A stretch of DNA of 64,000 nt from Fragum whitleyi. Taxonomy: Eukaryota > Mollusca > Bivalvia > Cardiida > Cardiidae. A program made the translations under genes and the position numbers. Location of the stretch: NCBI GenBank assembly GCA_948146395.1, contig OX411543.1, positions 64,141,534 through 64,205,533 on the forward strand, read 5' to 3'. The notes beneath the pieces were generated by a model. It ran no database searches. It was not told the DNA's origin and saw nothing but the letters and a program-made list of their open reading frames with translations. Positions 1 through 11,700 of the stretch are shown here, piece by piece; the stretch's first letter is position 1; each line of letters opens with the position of its first letter.

Positions 1-130
1 TTTCTTCTTTTTCCACACCATTTTCTACCCTACTGAATGGTTAGTTTTCAAATTAAATCTACTTTAAATTTTCGTCTGCAAAACCTTTGAATTGGACAGG
101 TCCAAAATTTTGTAAAACAGGAAAGGGTTA
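1..130 (-). mobile_element. Family D MITE, truncated by window edge
   Basis: This is the reverse complement of the 229 bp element found at 29724, 48521 and 57765. It ends at 130 with the family terminus (AAAGGGTTA on this strand; TTAACCCTTT on the element strand). About 100 bp are outside the window. Confidence 0.85.
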
Positions 131-913
131 AGGATTGATTAAATTGTTGATATGCTGCCATCAAGATAAAGAGGACTTTAATTTTGATGAAAATCATTCT
201 GGCAGCGTATCTTGTGTCAACGGCACTCTTGTTATCTAATATATCCTACAAAAATTCTTGTACATTTCTGGAAAAATTGAACAAGATAAAATAGAAATTG
301 AAAAAAAAATATCACTTTTTAAAGCAATTTATTTGATACTCAACACATTTATATGGTCACATTATTGACCATTCTTCATCTTTAAATTTCAGATATAGTC
401 TTGATTGATAATTTTATTTTCTTTTTGTTATCATTTATCATAGGGAATGGGGTTAAATGACCTTTACGTGTACCGTATAGTTATTACTGATATAATTGCA
501 ATCAATATGAATGAAAAGTCATTGACTTGCAGGACGAGTGATTCGATAAATAATTAACTGAATTCCTTTATGTGAAAGTTGGTGTTTTCATGTTCATCTA
601 TGGGTTCCCCTTTTATGATTTTACAATAACAGCAAAATTCAATTAAGATTTTCAGCAATAGCATATAATTAGACTACAGGGCTTTGAGGTCATTTCATTC
701 ATAAACTTACACTGTAGCTTGTTGTCTGAAGAAATCACAGCTGAATTAAACCAGTGCTCTATGGATGACATTCTCTCCAGCCTTTCAGATAAGATTAGAT
801 ACAAATTTTACTGGTTAAAAATCTTTACAGATATTACTTATGGCCTTGACCTAATTGACGTTCTAACTGACCTCTCAGACATGTTTAAATGAAATTTCAA
901 ATCAATTAAATTA
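131..913. other. Intron sequence, nothing recognised
   Basis: AT-rich sequence upstream of the first visible exon. No coding potential, RNA gene or repeat shared with the rest of the window was seen. It is taken as intron of the PDE8 gene because the exon at 2577 begins with a splice acceptor. Confidence 0.5.
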
Positions 914-1290
914 TAGCACTGTCAATCTTGTTGGAGCGATCACCTCTATTAAGCTACCGCTTTTTCTCATGTGACCATCATAAAAGGTCCTGTCACTGAA
1001 AGCAAAATCTTTAGAAAATGGACACTATAAATTGAAAAGTTACATTTTTATCTTATGCTGTTGGAACTCATTAAAATCATCTCAATGAGACGATATCGTC
1101 TTAATGAGACGATTCTATTGAGTTTAAACATGACATTGGATTTGGTAAATATTATTAGACAAAATTATATATGCTATTAAAATATCCTGTCTTATGTGTA
1201 ATGAAATATTGTTTTAAGCGACCATTCCCATGAGTGTCCACCTGTATGTTTTTACCTTGTGTGGTCGCTTAAAACAAGTTTGACAGTATA
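914..1290. mobile_element. Family K MITE (Tc1/mariner-like ends), copy 1
   Basis: Left end CACTGTCAATCTTG and right end CAAGTTTGACAGTATA are imperfect inverted repeats. Both ends carry a form of the motif AAGCGACCAC. An internal hairpin (CTCAATGAGACGAT) sits near 1078-1125. The ends and the flanking TA fit a non-autonomous Tc1/mariner relative; this class is an inference. Copy 2 is at 17787. Confidence 0.7.
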
Positions 1291-1665
1291 CAAAAAATCT
1301 TACTGAGGACATGATCACTTACATGGCTCCCACTGGCTGTCAGTTAGTGTTAAGTTAAAATAATTATAACACTATGGCGTAACATATATGAAATAAGAAG
1401 AATAACATAGAACTTTATTTGCAATAAAATCATATGTCATGTGTTTAACACAGATAGCTCCGCCCATTTATGACATCATATGTCATCTTTAGCAGGAACG
1501 TTGATGCTTTTGATGTCATATAATCCACATGCTAAATGAAGCACTTCGTTTTATGTGAAATTCTCCCAACATCAATATGATTATACTTTCCTATTCATTT
1601 TACATCCAGAAAAATGTAATTTTACATCCAGAAAATGGTAATAAAACTAATTTTAGAATTATATA

Positions 1666-2078
1666 GGGGATAATCGTTTGTTTAAGTGTAAGATCGATTT
1701 ATATTTCATTGAGTGAACAACAAAATCTATATTTTCATGAGTGGCGGTGCCACGAGTGAAAATATAGCCTTTGTTGTTCACAAAACGAAATATTAATTGA
1801 TCTTACACGGAAAACAAACGATTATTCTATTTCTTTATTGCAAAAATTAGACAAAATGGGAAATTTCTGGTCAATATTTTCGTAAAGCGCGTCATTTGCT
1901 ATGCAACGTTCATTGTGACGTCACTTATTTCGCCCCGTATAGATGACGTCAGATAGGATGGAATGCACAAAAGCAGGGTATAAGTTTTTGATAATTTCAT
2001 TGCTTTTTTGGTGAGATTATCAAGTTTAAATAATCTACCATTATTTCTCGATAAACCACCGAAAAGCAATAAAGAAGA
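1666..2078 (+). mobile_element. Family C MITE, copy 1
   Basis: About 413 bp, very similar to 62108-62529 and, in reverse, to 59221-59629 and 50169-50505. The left part folds on itself (GATAATCGTTTGTTT pairs with AAACAAACGATTATT). The right part is a second hairpin based on GGTGAGATTATCA and CGATAAACCACC. There is no coding content; the minus-strand reading frame at 1899-2162 is only this repeat. Confidence 0.8.
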
Positions 2079-2576
2079 TAGTGTTATGATGGCTATAATT
2101 TCGTTTTGCCTATGATGTGTCCATGAATGGAGTCTTGAGGGTCCAAGAAGAGTTATATGCAAAGCCCTCCTCCATCAAACACCACCTCCGTTAGACTTTA
2201 TTTATGACCACATCAATATGAAAATGAAATTATTTTATAAATAAAGTACACCACTAATGTTTTACTATTTCATCCTTTCCAATTACAACCCTTTTTTCTC
2301 AAAAAAGAGGAATATAAGTTGTCAGGAAATTATAATTTCTCTAGTTGAATTTTGCTCATTTGACAATACTTCGGATCACTGTGGGACAGGAGCCAGTCTA
2401 ACAAAACCCAAGTAGGTGGTAGTTGGTAACCAGATGATGCAAGTTTTGTAACTTATAACAACAACCTTAGTAATTAATTTGGTTAAAAGATGGTTTCAAA
2501 TGCTGAACAATTGAAATAATGTTCATATTGCTCTGAAAGCTAGAATTTTTTTAAAATTGTCTTTTTCTTATTTCAG
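2079..2576. other. Intron end with acceptor tract
   Basis: No repeat or gene was recognised up to 2540. A pyrimidine-rich tract precedes the AG at 2575-2576, which is the acceptor for the first visible PDE8 exon. Confidence 0.55.
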
Positions 2577-2744
2577 AGATTCATAGAAAACACAAATATT
2601 GGAGTGTGCCAGAATGAGCTTTTACAGTTAGAGTTTGGAGAAGTCCAGTCGCGAGTGAAGTTACGCACCTGTAATGCTCTTTTTACAGCGTTAGACAGCG
2701 TCTCAGATTCTGTAGAAATTTCAAATGAAGAACATGAAATTATG
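2577..2744 (+). CDS. PDE8: PDE8 exon 1 of window: region before PAS and PAS start
   Basis: Encodes residues 1-56, beginning [19 protein letters not shown] and ending NEEHEIM. This matches the conserved PDE8 stretch that links the N-terminal REC-like region to the PAS domain. The acceptor is tttcag|AGA and the donor ATG|gtatgt; both ends are in phase 0. The ATG at the end is an internal methionine, not a start. Earlier exons lie outside the window. Confidence 0.93.
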
Positions 2745-5700
2745 GTATGTTACAAACTCCTTAATTTTGAAGAATTGCTTGTAACTAATATCGGCCCAAC
2801 AACAACAACAACAACAACAAAAATACTTTTAACCTGGCCATTTTTAGCTCACCTGAGCACGAAGTGCTCAAGGTGAGCTATTGGGATCGTAGAATGTCCG
2901 TCGTCCGTCGTCAGTCGTCCGTCGTCCATCGTCCACAATTTCTTTAAACATCTTCTCCTCCTAAACCAGGGGGCCAATCTTGATGAAACTTGGCAGGGAT
3001 TTTCCTTGGGTCAAGCTCTACCAAAGTTGTTCAAATAAATGAAATCCACCCCTAACTTTCCCTTTACCCTTAACAAAAAGGGTGAAAATATGAAAATCTT
3101 TAAAAATCTTCTTCTCTGAAACCAGAAGGCAGACAGCTTTCATATTTGGTATGTAGCATCATCTAGTGGACCTCTACCAAGTTTGAACATATCAAGACCC
3201 TGGGGTCATATTTGGGCTTTGCCCAGGCGCAACCCTTTTTACATAGAATCAAAGAGCGAAAATCTTTAAAAATCTTCTTCTCTGAAACCAGATGGCAGAC
3301 AGCTTTAATATTTGGTGTGTAGCATCACCTAGTGGGCCTCTACCAAGTTTGTTCATATCAAGACCCTTGGGTCATATTTAGGCTTTGCATGGGTGCATCC
3401 CTTTATCTCTTATGAGCACGATGGGTGAAAATGGGAAAACCTTCAAAAATCTTCTTCTATGAAACCGGATGGCAGACAGCTTTCATATTTGGTATGTAGC
3501 ATCATCTAGTGGACCTCTACCAAGTTTGTTCATATCAAGACCCTATGATCATATTTTTGCTCCATGTGTGGGCAACCCTTTTTACATAGAATCAAAGAGC
3601 AAAAATCTTTTAAAATCTTCTTTAATCAAAACCAGAGGACACACTGCCTTCATTTTTGGTATCTAGCATCATCTAGTGGGCCCCTACCAAGTTTGTTCAT
3701 ATCAAGACCCTTGGGTCATATTTGGGCTCCAACCGGGCGCATCCCTTCAGCTCATCTGAGCACGATGGGTGAAAATAGGAAAGCCTTCAAAAATCTTCTC
3801 CGAAACCAGAAGGCAGACAGCTTTCATATTTAGTATGTAGTATCATCTTATGGACCTCTTTCAAGTTTGTTCATATCATGACCCTGGGGTCACATTTGGG
3901 GTCCACCCGGGTGTATCCCTTTTTACATAGAATCAAAGAGCAATCAGGCATATCTGTCTTGCTCTTCGCTGAAAACGTTCCATGGTATTGATCTTAGGCA
4001 ATTATCTTCTTTTTGACATCTGCCTATCTAATTAATGTGATGTCCCAGGGGTCAAAGAGACTCAGGTGAGCAATCTAGGACCATCTTGGTCCTCTTATTT
4101 AGCTCACCTGAGCACTAAGTGCTCAAAGTGAGCTATTGGGATTGTAGAATGTCCGTCGTCAGTCGTGTGTCGTCCACAATTTCTTTAAACATCTTCTCCT
4201 CCTAAACCAGTGGGCCAATCTTGATGAAACTTGGCAGGGATGTTCCTTGGGTCAAGCTCTACCAAAGTTGTTCAAATAAATGAAATCCACCCTTAACTTT
4301 CCCTTTACCCTTAACAAAAAGGGTGAAAATATGAAAATCTTTAAAAATCTTCTTCTCTGAAACCAGAAGGCAGACAGCTTTCATATTTGGTATGTAGCAT
4401 CATCTAGTGGACCTGTACCAAGTTTGTTCATATCAAGACCCTGGGGTCATATTTGGACTTTGCCCGGGCCCAACCCTTTTTACATAGAATCAAAGAGCAA
4501 AAATCTTTAAAAATCTTTTTCTCTGTAACCAGATGGCAGACAGCTTAAATATTTGGTATGTAGCATCACCTAGTGGGCCTCTACCAAGTTTGTTCATAAC
4601 AAGACCCTTGGGTCATATCTGGGCTTTGCATGGGTGCATCCCTTTATCTCTTATGGGCACGAAGGGTAAAAAAATGAAAATCTTCAAAAATCTTCTTCTC
4701 TGAAACCAAGGGGCGACAGCTTACATAATTTGGTATGTAGCATAATCTAGTGTTCCTCTACCAATTTTGTTCATATCAAGAACCTGGGGTCATGTTTGGG
4801 CTTTGCCCAGGCGCAACCCTTTTTACATAGAATCAAAGAGCGAAAATCTTTAAAAATCTTCTTCTCTGTAACCAGATGGCAGACAGCTTCAATATTTGGA
4901 GTGTAGCATCACCTAGTGGGCCTCTACCAAGTTTGTTCATAACAAGACCCAGGGGTCATATTTGGGCTTTGCATGGGTGCATCCCTTCATCTCTTATGAG
5001 CACAAAGGAAAAAATATGAAAATCTTCAAAAATCTTCTTCTATGAAACCAGAAGGCAGGCAGCTTTCATATTTAGTATGTAGCATCATCTAGTGGACCTC
5101 TATCAAGTTTGTTCATATCAAGACCCCATGATCATATTTGGGCTCCACCTGGGCGCAACCCTTTTTTCATAGATTCAAAGAGCGAAAATCTTTTAAAATC
5201 TTCTTTAATCGAAACCAGAGGACACACTGCTTTCATGTTTGGTATGTAGCATCATCTTGTGGGCCCCTACCAAGTTTATTCATATCAAGACCCTTGGGTA
5301 ATATTTGGGCTCCACCCAGGTGCATCCCTTTCAGCTCATCTGAGCACGATGGGTGAAAATGGGAAAACCTTCAAAAATCTTCTTCTCTGAAACCAGAAGA
5401 CAGACAGCTTTCATATTTAGAATGTAGCATCATCTTATGGACCTCTTTCAAGTTTGTTCATATCAAGACCCTGGGGTCACTTTTGGGGTCCACCCGGGTG
5501 CATCCCTTTTTACATAGAATCAAAGAGCAAAAAGGCATATCTGTCTTGCTCTTCGCTGAAAACGTTCCATGGTATTGATCTTAGGCAATTATCTTCTTTT
5601 TTACATCTGCCTATCTAATTAATGTGATGTCCCAGGGGTCATAGAGACTCAGGTGAGCGATCTAGGACCATCTTGGTCCTCTTGTTTAAGAAAAAAGTAA

Positions 5701-8700
5701 TAAAGTAGTAATATAAAAAAAATATGAAATCTTAAAATCATCATCCCTTGAATTTGAATAGCTTGTGATTAGGGAATTCTTATTTATCCAAGGTTAAGTT
5801 GTCAGGTAAGATATTGTATCAGAAAATTTATTGACAGGCTGGCAAAATTCTAAAACATATCAAGACTTTGCAGATGACTATTTTGCAAACTATCTTACAA
5901 CAAAGTATCTATATACTATGCCTAAGGTTAATTGCAATACTTTTTAGCTCCACTAGCTGAAAGCCACTGGGGCTATTGTCATGGCGTGGTGTCTGTCATG
6001 CGTCCGTGCGTATGTGCGTCCGGTCGTAAACTTTTTCTTTAAAAATCTTCTCCTCAGAAACTACTGGATGGATTTCAACCAAACTTCACAGGAATGATCC
6101 TTGGGTGACTCTCTTTCAAATTTGTTCAAGAAATTTTGATCCAATGAAAAACATGGATTTAATGGGCGTGGCTAATTTCCAAATATGGTAAAAAGTGACT
6201 TTTCTCAGGTTCTAATTGATGGATACCAATTAAATTTTGCATGAATGATCCTTGGGTGACCCTTGATCAGTCTACAAAAAATTATTGTGATTAGATAAAA
6301 AATATGTATTTAATGGGCGGAGGTCATTTCTCTATATGTTATATAGTGGAAACTTTGAAAATCATTTTCTCAGAATCTATCATATAGGATATCAACCAAA
6401 TTTTACATAAATGATCCTTGGGTGATCCTTTATCAGTCTACCAAAAATTATTGTGATCGGATGAAAAATATGTATTTTATAGGCCGAGTTCATTTCTTTA
6501 TATGTTATATAGTGGAAACTTTGAAAATCATTTTCTCAGAATCTTACATATAGATATCAACTAAATTTTACATGAATGATCCTTGGGTGACCCTTTATCA
6601 GTCTTCCAAAAATTAAAGTGATCGGATGAAAAATATGTCTTTTATGGGCGGAGGTCATAGTGGAAACTTTGAAAATCATTTTCTCAGAATCTAAATGATA
6701 GATATCAACCAAATTTTACATGAATGATCCTTTGGTGACCCTTTATCAGTCTACCAAAAATTATTGTGATCGGATGAAAAATATGTCTTTTATGGGCAGA
6801 GGTCATTTCTCTATATGTTATATAGTGGAAACTTTGAAAATCATTTTCTCAGAATGTGACCGATGGATATCAATCAAACTTCATTAGTATGATCCTTGGG
6901 TGACCCACTATCATGCAGCCAAAACTTATTTTGATTTGATGAAAAATATGTCTTTTATGGGCGGAGGTCATTTCTCTATGTGTTAAAATATATATGTTAA
7001 AACTTTGAAAATCATTTCAACATCAGTAGAACCCAAAATATCTATAAATCTAGTCAAAACTTAGGTTTGCTGTTACAAGAAATTCAAGCCTGTGGAGCGA
7101 CACAAGCCATTCATGGCTTTCTAGTTATGCCTTATTTTGCCTTGCATTAACAGATTGAGGGCATATTGTATTACTGTTGTCAGTCTGTCTATCTACAAAA
7201 CATAACCTAAAAACTTAACATTGGCAATTACTTCCAGCCAATTAAGGTACATTTTTAGCTCCTCCATGGTGCGTCGTCCGTCGTCAACAATCTTAAAAAC
7301 TTCTTCTCCTGAACCACTGGGCTGATTTCAATGTAACTTTACCAGATTGTTTTTTCAAAAATTGTGTTGCGAAATTTTGATTGGCCTATTAATATGGGTG
7401 TGGCAGGGCGGGGCTCATATTAGCCCAAAATGTTTGAACAACATCTCCTCCTGAACAACTGGGCCGATTTCAATGAAATTTTACCAGAACGTTCCTTTGA
7501 TGACCCCCTTCGAAATTTGTTTGCCAAATTTTGATTAGTTTACTGATATGGGCATGGCAGGGTGGGCTTATTTTATGAATGAATTGGTGGGCAGGGTCTA
7601 TTTTCACTTTAAATTCTTGGGATTTCATCTCCTCTTTATCAACTAGGCAAATGTGAATGAAACTTTGTCAGAAAGTTACTTGCATGAGTTCCACTTTACC
7701 AATAAAAATCAGGTGAGCAGTTCAAGGCCATTCTGGCCCTATTGTAATGGAGTTGGTGTTATATTGGAGATGTTATGTAAAAGAGGGTTATATTAGTGGA
7801 TTGATAATTTCTTTAATCCTTTGTAAGGTACAAGCCTTATATTTGGCATGATAGATCTCAATAATGTGCATCTATAGATATCAAGGTAACGGTGACAAGT
7901 TTAATGTCATCTTAAATACTTTTCTTATAAACTTTACATGTTCATTTTATCCAAGCCTATTCAGATACAAACTTCAAAGTTGGCATGATGAAAGATCTCA
8001 ATGATGTGCATTTGATGTATCCGTAAGGGTCAAGGTCATGTAACAAGGTCAAGGTCATCTGTCAAGGTCAACATTTAGAAAAAAATGTTGTTACATGGGG
8101 AAACAGATTTTGTTAAGTACAGACTTTTAAAACTCTCACATTGCAATTAAAATCATATGATTATAAGGAAAAAATATTGGCAATTAATTTTATGGGTTTT
8201 GATTTTATTTGATCAGTTTGTCTTACCAGTTGTCCACCAATCTATCTGTTTTTAGCTCACCTGAGCACGAAGTGCTCAAGGTGAGCTATTGGGATCGTAG
8301 AATGTCCGTCGTCAGTCGTCCGTCGTCCATCGTGCGTCGTGCGTCGTCCACAATTTCTGTAAACATCTTCTCCTCCTAAACCAGTGGGCCAATCTTGATG
8401 AAACTTGGCAGGGATGTTCCTTGGGTCAAGCTCTACCAAAGTTGTTCAAATAAATGAAATCCACCCTTAACTTTCCCTTTACCCTTAACAAAAAGGGTGA
8501 AAATATGAAAATCTTTAAAAATCTTCTTCTCTGAAACCAGAAGGCAGACAGCTTTCATATTTGGTATGTAGCATCATCTAGTGGACCTCTACCAAGTTTG
8601 TTCATATCAAGACCCTGGGGTCATATTTGGGCTTTGCCCGGGCCCAACCCTTTTTACATAGAGTCAAAGAGCGAAAATCTTTAAAAATCTTCTTCTCTGT

Positions 8701-11700
8701 AACCAGATGGCAGACAGCTTAAATATTTGGTGTGTAGCATTACCTAGTGGGCCTCTACCAAGTTTGTTCATAACAAGACCCTTGGGTCATATTTGGGCTT
8801 TGCACGGGTGCATCCCTTTATCTCTTATGAGCACAAAGGGTAAAAAAATGAAAATCTTCAAAAATCTTCTTCTCTGAAACCAGAAGACAGACAGCTTTCA
8901 TGTTTGGTATGTAGCATCATCTAGTGGACCTCTACCAAGTTTGTTCATATCAAGACCCTGGAGTCATGTTTGGGCTTTGCCCGGGCCCAACCCTTTTTAC
9001 ATAGAAGCAAAGAGCGAAAATCTTTTAAAATCTTCTTTAATCGAAACCAGAGGGCACACTGCTTTCATTTTTGGTACATAGCATCATCTTGTGGGCCCCT
9101 ACCAAGTTTGTTCATTTCAAGACCCTTGGGTCATATTTGGGCTCCACCCGGGCACATCCCTTTCAGCTCATCTGAGCAAGATGGGTGAAAATGGGAAAAC
9201 CTTCAAAAATCTTCTTCTCTGAAACTAGAAGGCAGACAGCTTTCATATTTAGAATGTAGCATCATCTTATGGACCTCTTCCAAGTTTGTTCATATCAAGA
9301 CCCTGGGGTCACTTTTGGGGTCCACCCGGTTGCATCCCTTTTTACATAGAATCAAAAAGCAAAAAGGTATATCTGTCTTGCTCTTCGCTGAAAACGTTCC
9401 ATGGTATTGATCTTAGGCAATTATCTTCTTTTTTACATCTGCCTATCTAATTAATGTGATGTCCCAGGGGTCATAGAGACTCAGGTGAGCGATCTAGGAC
9501 CATCTTGGTCCTCTTGTAGTCTACTTGTAGTAAAAAGAAAATGTCTTCAGCAAACAGATTGAGCTATGAATTATATCAAGTATTTCAATGGGAAGTTTCA
9601 AGCCAACCACCTTATCATGTTCCCCATAGATATTTCAGGGGAACATATTGTGTCCATCATTCTGTCTGTCTATGGCCATATATCTACAACCTCTTTGGTA
9701 ATTTGGATAAAACTTCCTATATAAACTTCCAAGGAACTTTCTAAGAACCCTTTTAGCTCATCTGTGCACAACGTGCTCACGGTTGGGCTTGGTTTTCATT
9801 GAAAGGGTCTGTTAATTGTTTTAAATGCGTTGTTAGATTTCAACAATTTAAGCCTGTACACTCTCAAGTGGGAACATTAATGCCCAAATCTTCATAAAAC
9901 TTGGTCAGAATGTTTGTCAAGGTCTCTTATTTCCAACATAAAAAAAATTAAAACAGTTTCCATGGGCCTGTTTTACTAAACAACTTACGATTTTTTTTAG
10001 CTCCATTGGCCGAAAGGCCAGCGCGCTATTGTCATGGCGGGGTGTCCGTCGTCCGTGCGAGCGTCTGTCTGTCTGTCTGTCCATCGGTAAACTTTTACTT
10101 TAAAAATCTTCTCCTCATAAAGTACTGTATGGATTTCAATCAAAATTCACAGGAATGTTCCTTGGGTGACCCTCTATCAGATTCCTTCAAAGAATTTTAA
10201 TCTGTTGAAAATCATGGCTGTAGTGGGCGTGGCTAATTTCCATATATGGTAATAGGTGGCTTTTCTCACAAACTAATTGATGGATATAAACCAAACTTTA
10301 CATGATTTTCCTTGACTGACCCTCTATCAGTCTACAGAAAATTATTGTGATCAGATGCAAAATGTGTCATTTATGGGCGGAGGTCATTTCTCTATATGCT
10401 ATATAGTGGAAACTTTGAAAATCATTTTCTCAGAACCTAACAAACAACCAAATTTCATTTGAACGATTCTTTAGTGATCCTTTACAACTCTGTAAAATAT
10501 TTATTGTGATCAGATGAAAGATAAGCGTTTTATGGGCGGAGGTCATTTTTCTATATGTTATATAGTGAAAACTTTGAAAATCATTTTCTTAGAATCTTAT
10601 TGTTTGATATCAACCGAATTTCACTGGAATGATTTTATAGAGATCCTTTATCAGTCTGCAAAAAGTTATTGTGATCAGATGCGAAATATGTATTTTATTT
10701 TCAGAGGTCATTTCTTTTGATATGTTATATGGTGTAATATTCAATATAGGGTAAAACAAACTTTTTTCAAAGTTTAAGCAGACAGATTTTTTAATCCAAA
10801 ATCATGGTAATTTTAAATCTGTGAAATTGTATCATGCTGCAAAAAATATTTGATTAGATGAACATGTAGCATGCTTTTTATTGGCAGAAGACATTTCAAC
10901 ATATAAAGTGAATATTTGATCACTTTTGGTATCACCTATATGATAATTTTTTTTAGACTCATTAAATTTAATAGGTGTATAAGATTGTAGGTAAAAAGGA
11001 ACATAAGCTTTGTTGGAAACCAAATGTGTAGAAACATTTATTGAATAAGCCTGAGAATGAATGTAGGACGTTTTGGCCACGGACGTTTTGGCCACGGACG
11101 TTTTGGCCACAATGATTTTCAAAGTAGGACCTTTTGGCCAAATTTCTATTTTATGGGTATAAGAATGTATTTAACCATTAAATGTTATTCTTCATTTTTT
11201 TCTTTTCATTGGACTTTCTATCTCGGTTAGAAGTGTAGTTACTTGATTAAAATATTTTACCTTTACCAAAATTGTGTGAGAAAAGGAGTTAAGTTCTTTA
11301 AAAAAATTATATGTTTTTGGCCAAATATTTAATTGAGATTTGGAGATGATTTTTTTTTTAAAAAAATGCCTAGTATTAGATGATTAATCGTTTTTTATTA
11401 TGAAATATTTATTTTTTGTAATCTAGATATTGAATATGGAACTATCCTTTTTCTCATTCAATAGCCAGGCTACAGTATGAGGGGGTGGGGAGGGGGGGCA
11501 AATGGGAAAAATCTCTTAGTCTCTATTAAATTGTTTTTAATGATCAATTAAATGTTGAAAATAGAATTTAACAAACTTGCTTTGATCTACATGTAGCAGT
11601 TTCTGTTTTATCTTTTATTCACTAATTGGGTAGTATTTATTTTCATACATTATTTGATGATAGATGATTTGAATTAATAATTATGGTCAAAATTAAGAAA

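Noticed and set aside
2604..2876. Reading frame start at 2604 as PDE8 start codon
   Set aside because: The codon is GTG, encodes an internal valine, and conserved PDE8 residues continue upstream to the acceptor at 2577.
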